In this document: one piece after another, positions 26,397 through 34,389 of the stretch
Numbering within the stretch: the stretch's first letter is position 1
Layout of the letters: every line of letters starts with the position of its first letter
From: Anaerolinea sp.
GTDB lineage: Bacteria; Chloroflexota; Anaerolineae; Anaerolineales; Anaerolineaceae
Assembly: GCA_029975055.1 (NCBI GenBank)
Contig: JARKPU010000017.1
Span: forward strand, 1 to 64,000
Direction: 5' to 3'
Length of the DNA stretch: 64,000 nucleotides
Translations under genes and position numbers: made by a program
Notes under the pieces: generated by a model
Databases searched by the model: none
What the model was told of the DNA's origin: nothing
What the model saw: only the letters and a program-made list of their open reading frames with translations

Positions 26397-28046
26397 CTAT
26401 AGCCAGGCGGCGGGCTGGTATTCTCCCCACACCCTGCGCAAGACGCCGCAGATTTCGCCGAGGGTGAGGTAGTTTTCGACGCATTCGATGAAGAGCGGCA
26501 TCAGGCTTTCCGAGCCGCGCGCGGCGCTTTCGAGCCGCGAGAGCAGTTCGTGAACTTTTTGCGCGTCGCGCCTGCTGCGCACGTCGGCCAGGCGGGCGCG
26601 CTGCGCGGCTTCGATGGCCGGGTCCACTTTGAGCCGTTCGAGCGTCAGGCTTTCTTCGACCTGGAAGGCATTCACACCGACGATGACCTGGGCTTTCTTC
26701 TCGACAGCCTTCTGATACTGGTAGGCGGCCTGCTGGATCTCGCTTTGCATGTAGCCGCGCTCGATGGCTTCGCGCGCGCCACCGATGTCATCGATGCGGC
26801 GGATGTAATCGCGCGCGCGGGCGGCGATCTCATCCGTCAGGTATTCGATGATATACGAGCCGGCCAGCGGGTCGATGCTGTCGGCCACGCCTGATTCATA
26901 GGCGATGATTTGCTGCGTGCGCAGGGCCACGCGCACCGACTTTTCGGTCGGCAGCCAGAGGGCTTCATCCATGCTGTTGGTGTGCAGCGACTGTGTCCCA
27001 CCGAAGACGGCCGCCAGCGCCTGGAGCGTAACGCGCACAACGTTGTTCTCTGGCTGCTGGGCGGTGAGGGTGGAGCCGGCCGTCTGCGTGTGGAAGCGCA
27101 GCATCCACGAGCGCGGATCGGCGGCCTGGAAGCGTTCGCGCATGATCTCAGCCCACAGGCGGCGCGCGGCGCGGAATTTGGCAATCTCCTCCAGGAAGTT
27201 GTTGTGGGCATTGAAGAAGAACGAAAGCTGCGTGGCGAATTCATCCACCTTCAGCCCGGCTTCGATGGCCGCCTGCACGTAGGCGATTGCATTCGCCAGG
27301 GTAAAGGCCACCTCCTGGACGGCGGTAGCCCCGGCCTCACGGATGTGGTAGCCGGAGATGCTGATCGTATTCCAGTAGGGCACATGCCTGGCGCAGTAAC
27401 CGAAAATATCGGTGATCAGGCGCATCGAAGGGCCGGGCGGGAAGATGTACGTCCCGCGCGCCACGTATTCCTTGAGGATGTCATTCTGGATCGTCCCGCG
27501 CAGCTTGCTGGAATCAATTCCCTGGCGGCGGGCGACGGCAATGTACATGGCGAGCAAAATGGCCGCCGGCGCGTTGATCGTCATGCTGGTAGAGACTTTA
27601 TCCAGCGGGATGTTCTGGAAGAGGACTTCCATATCGGCCAGCGAAGAAACCGCCACGCCCACCTTGCCCACCTCGCCGGCGGCCATCGGGTCGTCGGCGT
27701 CGTAGCCGATCTGTGTGGGCAGGTCGAAGGCCACCGAAAGGCCCGTTTGCCCCTGGTCCAGCAGGTAGCGGTAGCGCCGGTTGGATTCTTCGGCTGTGGC
27801 GAACCCCGCGTACTGGCGCATGGTCCAGAAACGGCCGCGGTACATGGTGGGCTGGACGCCGCGGGTGAAGGGGTACTCCCCGGGGAAGCCCAGTTTTTGC
27901 AGGTAATCCGGCTCAGAGCCGGCGAGCAGGCGCGGCATGGGGATGCCGGATGAGGTGGTGAATTCGGGCTTGCGTTCCGGGTATTTGGTGATCAGCGGTT
28001 TAAGGGTTTTTTCTTCCCAATGCTGAAGCTCTTCCTGAATGCTCAT
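26397..28046 (-). CDS. Methylmalonyl-CoA mutase, catalytic (large) subunit without B12 domain
   Basis: The protein has 549 residues: the substrate-binding TIM barrel only, with no DxHxxG cobalamin domain at the C-terminus. The B12-binding subunit must therefore be a separate protein, and I do not see one in this window. Motifs include [19 protein letters not shown] and [19 protein letters not shown]79 (RQYAGF) and R197 (VARGTY) match the residues that select methylmalonyl-CoA; isobutyryl-CoA mutases have Phe and Gln there. It should convert methylmalonyl-CoA to succinyl-CoA. The start is the ATG at 28046; 17 in-frame codons upstream lack support. Epimerase follows in the same operon. Confidence 0.92.
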   Translation of the reverse strand: MSIQEELQHWEEKTLKPLITKYPERKPEFTTSSGIPMPRLLAGSEPDYLQKLGFPGEYPFTRGVQPTMYRGRFWTMRQYAGFATAEESNRRYRYLLDQGQTGLSVAFDLPTQIGYDADDPMAAGEVGKVGVAVSSLADMEVLFQNIPLDKVSTSMTINAPAAILLAMYIAVARRQGIDSSKLRGTIQNDILKEYVARGTYIFPPGPSMRLITDIFGYCARHVPYWNTISISGYHIREAGATAVQEVAFTLANAIAYVQAAIEAGLKVDEFATQLSFFFNAHNNFLEEIAKFRAARRLWAEIMRERFQAADPRSWMLRFHTQTAGSTLTAQQPENNVVRVTLQALAAVFGGTQSLHTNSMDEALWLPTEKSVRVALRTQQIIAYESGVADSIDPLAGSYIIEYLTDEIAARARDYIRRIDDIGGAREAIERGYMQSEIQQAAYQYQKAVEKKAQVIVGVNAFQVEESLTLERLKVDPAIEAAQRARLADVRSRRDAQKVHELLSRLESAARGSESLMPLFIECVENYLTLGEICGVLRRVWGEYQPAAWL

Positions 28047-28099
28047 TCTATGACTGTCTCCATGAAGGCTTGGCTGACCCCAGTATAACCGAAACACAC

Positions 28100-28127
28100 T
28101 TGTAAAAGGAGTGAGCTTTTTTATGGT
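28100..28127 (+). promoter_or_regulatory. Possible promoter of the antiporter/P-II-like operon
   Basis: TTGTAA (28100-28105) and TATGGT (28122-28127) are 16 bases apart, in the 125-base divergent gap between the mutase gene and the antiporter gene. Both boxes are imperfect. Confidence 0.45.
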
Positions 28128-28171
28128 AAACTTCAGACATCCATCCTGATCATCTATCTATAGGACCAGGA

Positions 28172-29380
28172 ATGACACCTTTTCTTCAATTAATCCTCGT
28201 TTTGGCCATTATTATCCTGGCCGCCAAGCTCGCGGGTTACCTGAGCACCCGCATTGGCCAGCCGTCTGTCTTTGGAGAGCTGCTGGTGGGGCTTTTGCTT
28301 GGCCCCTCCTTGCTCAACCTGACCGGGCTGAGCTTCGTCACCGACCCGCATATCAAAGAGTCTATCCACCAGTTCGGCGAGGTGGGTGTGCTGCTGCTGA
28401 TGTTCCTGGCCGGGCTGGAACTGGAACTGGGCGACCTGGCGCGCAACACGCGCGTCTCGGCGCTGGCGGGTATCTTAGGGGTGCTTGTGCCGGTGGGGCT
28501 GGGCTTTCTCATCGGCGAGCTGGTCGGAATGCCTGACGACCACGCGGTTTTCCTCGGCCTGACGCTCGGCGCGACCAGCGTGAGCATTTCGGCGCAAACG
28601 CTGATGGAGTTGAAGACCCTGCGCAGCCGCGTGGGGCTGGGGCTGCTCGGTGCGGCGATCTTCGACGATATCCTCGTCATTTTGCTGCTCTCGGTCTTCA
28701 CCGCGCTGGCGGGCGGCGGGGGCGGCGCCGGGGTGGTGGCGCTGACCATCCTCAAAATGCTGGTTTTCCTTGCCGTTTCGGCGCTCATCGGCCTGTTCGG
28801 GCTGCCGTGGCTGTTCCACCGCTTTGTCCAGTTGCGCATCAGCCAGGGCAGCGTGGCGCTGGCGGTGGTTGTCATGCTCTTCTATGCGGTATCCGCCGAG
28901 GTTTTTGGCGGGATGGCAGCCATCACCGGGGCGTTTGTGGCAGGGCTTATGCTGGGCCGCACGCCGGAAAAGCACACCATCGAGCATGGGTTCGCCGTGC
29001 TGGCCTATGGTTTCTTCGTCCCGATCTTTTTCGTTGGGATCGGCCTGCAGGTGGATGTGCGCACGCTGCAGTTGAATTCGCTGTGGCTGCTGTTGGTGGT
29101 TTGCGTGGCCGCGGTGGCAGGCAAGCTGCTTGGCGCGGGGCTGGGGGCGAAGGCAGGGGGCTTCTCCTGGCTGGAGTCATACCAGTTGGGGGTTGGGATG
29201 GTCTCGCGCGGTGAAGTGGGGTTGATCGTTGCTTCCGTGGGGATGGCCCAGGGGCTTCTCGACGACGAAATCTTCTCGATCATCGTTGGAATGGTGCTGG
29301 TGACGACGCTGGTCACTCCGCCAATGTTGCGCGGGGCCTTCAAAGCCCCGGCAAGCGGGCAGGTGAAGGAGGCCGAATGA
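28172..29380 (+). CDS. CPA2-family cation:proton antiporter (KefB/NapA-like membrane domain)
   Basis: The protein has 402 residues with about 12 membrane helices and no C-terminal TrkA-N/RCK domain, so it is the bare transporter domain. Family features are GQPSVFGELLVGLLLGPS, FLAGLELELGDL, the GAAIFDDILVILLLS helix with paired Asp residues that carry ions, and the half-helix MVSRGEVGLIVASVGM. It should exchange Na+ or K+ for protons at the cytoplasmic membrane. Its stop overlaps the start of the next gene, which encodes a P-II-like protein that may serve as its regulator in place of an RCK domain. That role is inference. Confidence 0.88.
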   Translation: MTPFLQLILVLAIIILAAKLAGYLSTRIGQPSVFGELLVGLLLGPSLLNLTGLSFVTDPHIKESIHQFGEVGVLLLMFLAGLELELGDLARNTRVSALAGILGVLVPVGLGFLIGELVGMPDDHAVFLGLTLGATSVSISAQTLMELKTLRSRVGLGLLGAAIFDDILVILLLSVFTALAGGGGGAGVVALTILKMLVFLAVSALIGLFGLPWLFHRFVQLRISQGSVALAVVVMLFYAVSAEVFGGMAAITGAFVAGLMLGRTPEKHTIEHGFAVLAYGFFVPIFFVGIGLQVDVRTLQLNSLWLLLVVCVAAVAGKLLGAGLGAKAGGFSWLESYQLGVGMVSRGEVGLIVASVGMAQGLLDDEIFSIIVGMVLVTTLVTPPMLRGAFKAPASGQVKEAE

Positions 29381-29754
29381 AATTCCTGGTCTTATATGTT
29401 TTACATGATGAGAGCAGGCTCTACGATATCCTGGATGCCTGGTCGGAAGCCGGAGTGGGGGGGATCACCGTGCTGGCTTCCACCGGGGTGGGGCGCATCA
29501 GTAAAATCGCCGCATTGCGCGAGGATATGCCGATCATCCCGACCCTGTCTGACCTGCTCCAAAACCATGAAGAGCTGCTCAACCGCACACTGTTCTCGAT
29601 TGTTGACGGGCAGGAGCTGGTGGATAAGATTGTCGAGGCGACCGAGAAGGTGGTCGGCAAGTTGATCGACCACAATACGGGCATCCTGGCGGTGTTGCCG
29701 GTGGCGCAGGTTTACGGGTTGAGGCAAAGGAGCGATGAAGTTTCTGGCGGTTGA
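29377..29754 (+). CDS. P-II-like small regulatory protein
   Basis: The protein has 125 residues. The ferredoxin-like beta-alpha-beta start (KFLVLYVLHDESRLYDILD-like helix, then GVGGITVLASTGVG) and the end (NTGILAVLPVAQVYGL) match the layout of P-II/P-II-like trimeric regulators, where T-loop ligands such as nucleotides control a partner. The uridylylation Tyr motif of GlnB is not seen. It overlaps the antiporter stop by ATGA and the next gene by 20 bases. P-II-like proteins beside transporters usually gate them, as SbtB does SbtA; by analogy this one may gate the antiporter. The assignment rests on pattern only. Confidence 0.65.
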   Translation: MKFLVLYVLHDESRLYDILDAWSEAGVGGITVLASTGVGRISKIAALREDMPIIPTLSDLLQNHEELLNRTLFSIVDGQELVDKIVEATEKVVGKLIDHNTGILAVLPVAQVYGLRQRSDEVSGG

Positions 29755-30877
29755 TATCGGCACCGGAACCCAGGATATCCTGCTGTTCGATCCACAACTG
29801 GATGCGGAAAACGCCTATAAGTTGATTTTGCCATCGCCGACGATGATCGTGCGCGAGCGTATCCGCGCTGCCACGAACAGGCGCCAGGGTGTGCTGCTTT
29901 ACGGCGTGATGATGGGCGGCGGGCCTTCGGCGTGGGCGGTGGAAGACCATCTGAAAGCCGGACTGGAGGTGTATGCCACCCCGGCCGCCGCTCAAACGCT
30001 CAACGACGATCTGCAGGCCGTTTCCACTTTGGGCGTGAAGCTGGTGGGCGATGACGAAGCCCTGCGCCTGCCGCTCGATGTGGCGCGGGTGGAGCTGCGC
30101 GATTTTGACTTCCAGGCCATCCGCGCCGCTCTGGCGGGCTTCGGCCTGAAGCTGGACGACCTGGCGGCCGTGGCGGTGGCCGTCTTCGACCACGGCGCGG
30201 CCCCGCCCGGGGTTTCAGACCGGCAGTTTCGCTTCGACTACCTGGATAGGCGCATCCGCGCGGAGAACCGCCTGAGCGCGTTTGCCTACCCGGCCGATGC
30301 AATCCCACCCGGCATGACGCGCCTGCAGGCGGTGGCGCGCAGCGCGCGCGGGGTGGATGCTCCGCTGGTGGTGATGGATACCGCCCCGGCGGCCGTGTTG
30401 GGGGCCCGGCTGGATACGCAGGTGAGGGCTCAGGAACGCGTGGTGATTGCCAACGTGGGCAACTTTCACACGCTGGCATTCCGGCTGGGGCCGGGGGGCA
30501 TCGAGGGGGTCTTCGAGCACCACACCGGCATGCTCGACGGGCCGCGCCTGGAAGGCCTGCTGAACGCGCTGGCGGGCGGCAGCCTGAAGCACGCCGAGGT
30601 CTTTGGCGAGGGCGGGCACGGCGCGCTGGTCTATTCCGCCGAGCCTTTCGAGCTTTCCGACGAGGGCGTGCGCCTGGCCGTCACCGGCCCGCGGCGCGGC
30701 ATGCTGGCGGGGTCGGCCTTGCGCCCCTACTTTGCCGTGCCGTTCGGCGATATGATGATGGCGGGCAGCTTTGGCCTGCTGGCGGCAGTCGCCGACTGCC
30801 TGCCCGAGCACCATGACCGGCTGCTGGCAGCCCTGCAAGACGGCTCCGGGCGAGGCGTGCCCCCCTGGGAAGTTTGA
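29735..30877 (+). CDS. DUF1786 family protein (ASKHA-like ATPase fold)
   Basis: The protein has 380 residues. It starts with MKFLAVDIGTGTQDILLFD, an ASKHA-type phosphate-1 loop, and has a second such motif at VVIANVGNFHTLAF. GVMMGGGPSAWAV and the C-terminal FGDMMMAGSFGLL are characteristic of DUF1786, which is sometimes annotated beside radical SAM or pyruvate formate-lyase activating proteins without proof of role. The ATG overlaps the P-II-like gene by 20 bases and has AAAGGAG upstream, so the three genes form a tight operon. The promoter of rplI overlaps its 3' end. Confidence 0.72.
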   Translation: MKFLAVDIGTGTQDILLFDPQLDAENAYKLILPSPTMIVRERIRAATNRRQGVLLYGVMMGGGPSAWAVEDHLKAGLEVYATPAAAQTLNDDLQAVSTLGVKLVGDDEALRLPLDVARVELRDFDFQAIRAALAGFGLKLDDLAAVAVAVFDHGAAPPGVSDRQFRFDYLDRRIRAENRLSAFAYPADAIPPGMTRLQAVARSARGVDAPLVVMDTAPAAVLGARLDTQVRAQERVVIANVGNFHTLAFRLGPGGIEGVFEHHTGMLDGPRLEGLLNALAGGSLKHAEVFGEGGHGALVYSAEPFELSDEGVRLAVTGPRRGMLAGSALRPYFAVPFGDMMMAGSFGLLAAVADCLPEHHDRLLAALQDGSGRGVPPWEV

Positions 30878-30902
30878 CGAAAAGGCCCTTCCCTGGTATA
30901 CT
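30874..30902 (+). promoter_or_regulatory. Promoter of rplI
   Basis: TTGACG (30874-30879) and TATACT (30897-30902) are separated by exactly 17 bases. The -35 box overlaps the stop codon of the DUF1786 gene. About 55 bases of leader precede the rplI start. Confidence 0.75.
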
Positions 30903-30965
30903 CTTGCCGCCTGAGGCGTGGTACCCTTCGCTTCAGAGACTCTTTTCCATTGAAGGGCTTGTGAA

Positions 30966-31499
30966 ATGAAAGTTCTGCTGGTCAAAGATGTGTATAAATT
31001 GGGCCGTGCAGGCGATGTGAAACGCGTCGCCGATGGCTACGGACGCAACTACCTGCTTCCCCAGGGCCTGGCGGTGCTGGCCACGCCCGGTGCGTTGAAG
31101 CAGGTGGAGGGCATCCGCGCCAAGGCTGCCGAGCAGCGCGCCGCGTTAAACAAGGAGATGGGCGGCCTGGCCGAAAAGCTGCAGGGCGTTTATGTGGCCT
31201 TTGCGGTGAAGGCCGGCGAAACCGGCAAACTCTACGGCTCGATCACCCCCGCGATGGTCGCCGAAGAGCTGAGCAAGAAGGTCGGCGCGACGGTTGACCG
31301 CCACTCGATCGAAATGGCCCCGATCCGCACGCTGGGCGAATTCAAAGCCGCCGTCAGACTGACGGTTGACCTGATCCCCGAAGTAAAAGTTTACGTCCAC
31401 CGCGAGGGCGAGGTGATCGAACTGCCGGAAACCGAAGCCCCCGCTGAGGCGCCGGAAGCCCCTGCGGCAGAGGAAGCGGCCGAAACGACCGAAGCCTGA
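30966..31499 (+). CDS. rplI: Ribosomal protein bL9
   Basis: The protein has 177 residues; bL9 is normally about 148-150. The N-terminal rRNA-binding domain is clear (MKVLLVKDVYKLGRAGDV, then the conserved GYGRNYLLPQGLAV), followed by the long linking helix and the C-terminal domain with GKLYGSITPAMVAEEL and HREGEVIEL. The extra 25 or so residues are a low-complexity acidic Ala/Pro/Glu tail. It has its own promoter, and a long hairpin follows the gene. Confidence 0.96.
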   Translation: MKVLLVKDVYKLGRAGDVKRVADGYGRNYLLPQGLAVLATPGALKQVEGIRAKAAEQRAALNKEMGGLAEKLQGVYVAFAVKAGETGKLYGSITPAMVAEELSKKVGATVDRHSIEMAPIRTLGEFKAAVRLTVDLIPEVKVYVHREGEVIELPETEAPAEAPEAPAAEEAAETTEA

Positions 31500-31521
31500 T
31501 CGAATAAACGGCTTGCAAGAT

Positions 31522-31598
31522 CAGACCGGCCGGCGCCCACCCCCAAACGCCGCTTGATAAGCGGAGGCGATGGGGACCTCCGGCCGGTCTGGTTTTCT
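31522..31598 (+). terminator. Long hairpin after rplI, likely terminator
   Basis: CAGACCGGCCGG (31522-31533) and CCGGCCGGTCTG (31580-31591) are a perfect 12-bp inverted repeat. The space between holds a nested hairpin (CCGCTT/AAGCGG around GAT) and CCCA/TGGG pairs. The outer arm is followed by GTTTTCTCC, a short T-rich tail. It may also shape the leader of the next gene, which begins within about 10-30 bases. Confidence 0.65.
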
Positions 31599-31602
31599 CC
31601 CG

Positions 31603-33042
31603 ATGAATGCAACCCAAGAAGCTGCTATGGAGCCAACCGTCGGTGAACAGCTCAAGCAGACGCGCCTGGCGCGCGGCCTGACGCTGGATCAGGCCGCCCA
31701 GACGACCCGCATCCGCCGCCATTACCTGGAGGCGCTTGAGCGCGACGACCATGCATCGCTGCCCTCGGCGGTGCAGGCGCGCGGTTTTTTGCGCCTGTAT
31801 GCGGGTTACCTGGGCCTGCCGGCGGAGGTTCTGGTGGCGCTGTGGGAGGGCCGGCCATTGCCGGCGGCCGCCGCACAGGGCGATGCGCCCCCTGCGCCGG
31901 AAGTTGCTGCCGAAACTGAATCGGCGCCCGCCGCGTCCGAGGCCGCTCTCGATGCGCCCGCGCCGGAACCGGGCGATTCGCAGATCGAGCCGGGCAAGCC
32001 GCCTGAGCCAGTGGAGCCAACCGCCGCCGAAACACAGGTGCGCCCGGCCCCGGCGCCCTCCGAAAGTTCGCAGGCGGTGTTTATTGAAATCGGCCAGGCG
32101 CTGCGCAAACAACGCGAGGCGCTCAGCCTTTCGCTGCCCGATATCGAGCGTTACACGCGCCTGCGTCAGCATTACCTGCGCGCCATGGAAAGTGGACGGT
32201 TAGAAGATCTGCCTTCGATGGTGCAGGGCCGCGGTATGCTCAGCAATTACGCTGCGTTCCTCAACCTGGATAGCGAAGCCATCCTGATGCGCTACGCCGA
32301 GGGCCTGCAGCTGCGCCGCCTGGAGCGCCTGCAGCCTCCGGCGCAGCCGGGGCTTTTTGGGGCCCAGCGCCAGCGCGGTGCCCGGCAGAGCACACCGGCC
32401 CGCCGCCTGCTCACCCCCGACCTGCTCCTGGGCGGGAGCCTGATCCTCATCCTGTTCGGATTCATCATCTGGACGGCGGCGCGCATCAGCGCCATCCGCG
32501 GCGGCGAGGCGCAGGCCACCCTGCCTTCGGTTGGCCAGGTGCTGCTGCTGACGCCCTCCGCCACCCTGGACCTGACCGCGCTGGCAGAATCGCCGGGGGC
32601 CTCCACGCCGGGCGCCGAAGCGGCCGGGCCAACGCAGGCGCTCGCAACGGCCGTCCCTACCTCCACCCTGGCGCCAATCAACAGCGATCCGCTGCAGGTG
32701 TATATCATTGCCAAACAGCGCGCCTTCCTGCGCGTGTTGGTGGATGGGCAGATCAAGTTCAACGCGCGCGTGGTGCCGGGCAATGCCTACCCGTTTTCGG
32801 GCACCGAGAGCATCGAGTTGATTACCGGCAACGCCGCGGCCTTTCAGATCTTCTTCAACCAGACCGACCTGGGCGCGCTGGGGCGTTCGGGTGATGTGCT
32901 ACGCATGACCTTTACCCAGAGCGGGGTGGTCACCCCCACGCCGCTGCCAACCCCCACGGCGAACCCAACCGAGGCGATCACGGCCACCCAGGGGCCTTCA
33001 CCCACCGTGGCCACCCCGACGGTCACGCCGCTCATTCCATAA
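31603..33042 (+). CDS. RodZ-like membrane protein with two HTH domains
   Basis: The protein has about 479 residues from the ATG at 31603, or 471 from 31627; neither start has a strong ribosome-binding site. It carries two Xre/HTH_25 domains in a row, near residues 12-75 (LKQTRLARGLTLDQAA) and 165-235 (LRKQREALSLSLPDIE), joined by an Ala/Pro/Glu-rich linker. One membrane helix follows (about 275-295), then a Thr/Pro-rich stretch and a RodZ-type beta domain (FLRVLVDGQIKF, FSGTESIELITGNA) and a Thr-Pro tail. RodZ links the MreB cytoskeleton to the cell wall machinery; canonical RodZ has only one HTH. rimO follows. Confidence 0.8.
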   Translation: MNATQEAAMEPTVGEQLKQTRLARGLTLDQAAQTTRIRRHYLEALERDDHASLPSAVQARGFLRLYAGYLGLPAEVLVALWEGRPLPAAAAQGDAPPAPEVAAETESAPAASEAALDAPAPEPGDSQIEPGKPPEPVEPTAAETQVRPAPAPSESSQAVFIEIGQALRKQREALSLSLPDIERYTRLRQHYLRAMESGRLEDLPSMVQGRGMLSNYAAFLNLDSEAILMRYAEGLQLRRLERLQPPAQPGLFGAQRQRGARQSTPARRLLTPDLLLGGSLILILFGFIIWTAARISAIRGGEAQATLPSVGQVLLLTPSATLDLTALAESPGASTPGAEAAGPTQALATAVPTSTLAPINSDPLQVYIIAKQRAFLRVLVDGQIKFNARVVPGNAYPFSGTESIELITGNAAAFQIFFNQTDLGALGRSGDVLRMTFTQSGVVTPTPLPTPTANPTEAITATQGPSPTVATPTVTPLIP

Positions 33043-33057
33043 TTATTGGTGAACCTG

Positions 33058-34389
33058 ATGTCAAAAAAGTTCTATCTCGTCTCGCTTGGCTGTGCCAAGA
33101 ACACGGTCGACTCGCAGTCGATGGGCTCGCTGCTTTCTCAGGCCGGGTACCGCTCCACAGATAAACGCTCGGATGCCGACCTGTTGATCGTCAACACGTG
33201 CGGGTTCATCGGCCCGGCGCGGCAGGAATCGCTCGATACGCTCAAGGACCTGGCCCGGCGCAAGAAGAAGGGCCAGCTGCTGGTGGCCGCCGGTTGCCTG
33301 ACGGAGCGCTACCGCGAGCAGGTGGCCGCCGAAGTGCCCGGCATTGACGGCATCCTCGGCACGCGCCGGTGGATGGATATCGTAGACCTGGTGCAGCAGC
33401 TGCGCCCCGGCCAGCGCTACCCGGAGCCGCTCTATCACCTGCCGGAAGCGCCGACCGTGGGCACCGACGAGAAGGGTGTGCTGCGAGCCGCGGTGCAGGG
33501 CGCCAGCGCGTACCTGAAGATCGCCGACGGGTGCCGCCGCCCGTGCGCGTTTTGCGCCATCCCGCTGATCAAAGGCACGGCCGTTTCCAGGCCGATGGAA
33601 ACCGTGCTGGCCGAGGCGCGCGCGCTCCAGGATGAGGGCGTGCAGGAGTTGATCTTGATCGCCCAGGATACGACCGATTACGGGCACGACCTGGGCCTCA
33701 AAGACGGGCTGGCGCACCTGCTCGAGGGCATTGCGCGTGAAGCCCCGGCCATTCCCTGGGTGCGCGTGCTCTATGCCTACCCCGGTTACGTGACCGACCA
33801 TCTCATGGAAGTGATGGCCAGCTCGCCGCAGGTGGTGCCTTACCTGGATATGCCCCTCCAGCACGCCCACCCGCAAACGCTCAAGCGCATGCGCCGCCCT
33901 GCCAACATGGACTGGGTCTATAAGACGCTGGCAAAGATGCGCGCCGCCATCCCTGACCTGGCGCTGCGCACCACCTTCATCGTCGGTTACCCCGGCGAGA
34001 CGGAGGAGGAGTTCCAGGCGCTGATGGATTTCGTCCAGGAAATCCAGTTCGACCACGTGGGCATCTTCACCTTCTCGTTCGAAAAGGGCACAGCCAGCGA
34101 ACCGCTGGGCGACCCCGTCCCCCAGGAAGTGAAGGAAGAACGCCTGGCCCGCCTGGCGGCCCTGCAGGAGCAGATCTCGCTGGCGCGCAACCAGGCGCAT
34201 GTCGGCAAGGTGCAGCCGGTGCTGGTGGAGGGCTTCAACCAGGGCATCTCGGTGGGGCGGGCCGCGCACGACGCCCCTGAGATCGATGGGCTGGTCTTCA
34301 TCGAAGGCAAGGCTGAGGTGGGGAAGATCGTGCCGGTGCGCATCAACGGGGCCATGACCCATGACCTGACCGGAGTGCTGGCCGGATGA
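33058..34389 (+). CDS. rimO: Ribosomal protein uS12 methylthiotransferase RimO
   Basis: The protein has 443 residues. It is a radical SAM enzyme that adds a methylthio group to an aspartate of ribosomal protein uS12. The N-terminal UPF0004 domain has its three cluster cysteines (SLGCAKNTVD, VNTCGFIG, AAGCLTE), the radical SAM site is DGCRRPCAFCAIPL, and LRTTFIVGYPGETEEEF follows; a C-terminal TRAM domain ends the chain. I chose the ATG at 33058 because family members start MSKKFYLVSLGC; GTG at 33049 and TTG at 33046 are alternatives. Its stop overlaps the next start by ATGA. Confidence 0.94.
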   Translation: MSKKFYLVSLGCAKNTVDSQSMGSLLSQAGYRSTDKRSDADLLIVNTCGFIGPARQESLDTLKDLARRKKKGQLLVAAGCLTERYREQVAAEVPGIDGILGTRRWMDIVDLVQQLRPGQRYPEPLYHLPEAPTVGTDEKGVLRAAVQGASAYLKIADGCRRPCAFCAIPLIKGTAVSRPMETVLAEARALQDEGVQELILIAQDTTDYGHDLGLKDGLAHLLEGIAREAPAIPWVRVLYAYPGYVTDHLMEVMASSPQVVPYLDMPLQHAHPQTLKRMRRPANMDWVYKTLAKMRAAIPDLALRTTFIVGYPGETEEEFQALMDFVQEIQFDHVGIFTFSFEKGTASEPLGDPVPQEVKEERLARLAALQEQISLARNQAHVGKVQPVLVEGFNQGISVGRAAHDAPEIDGLVFIEGKAEVGKIVPVRINGAMTHDLTGVLAG

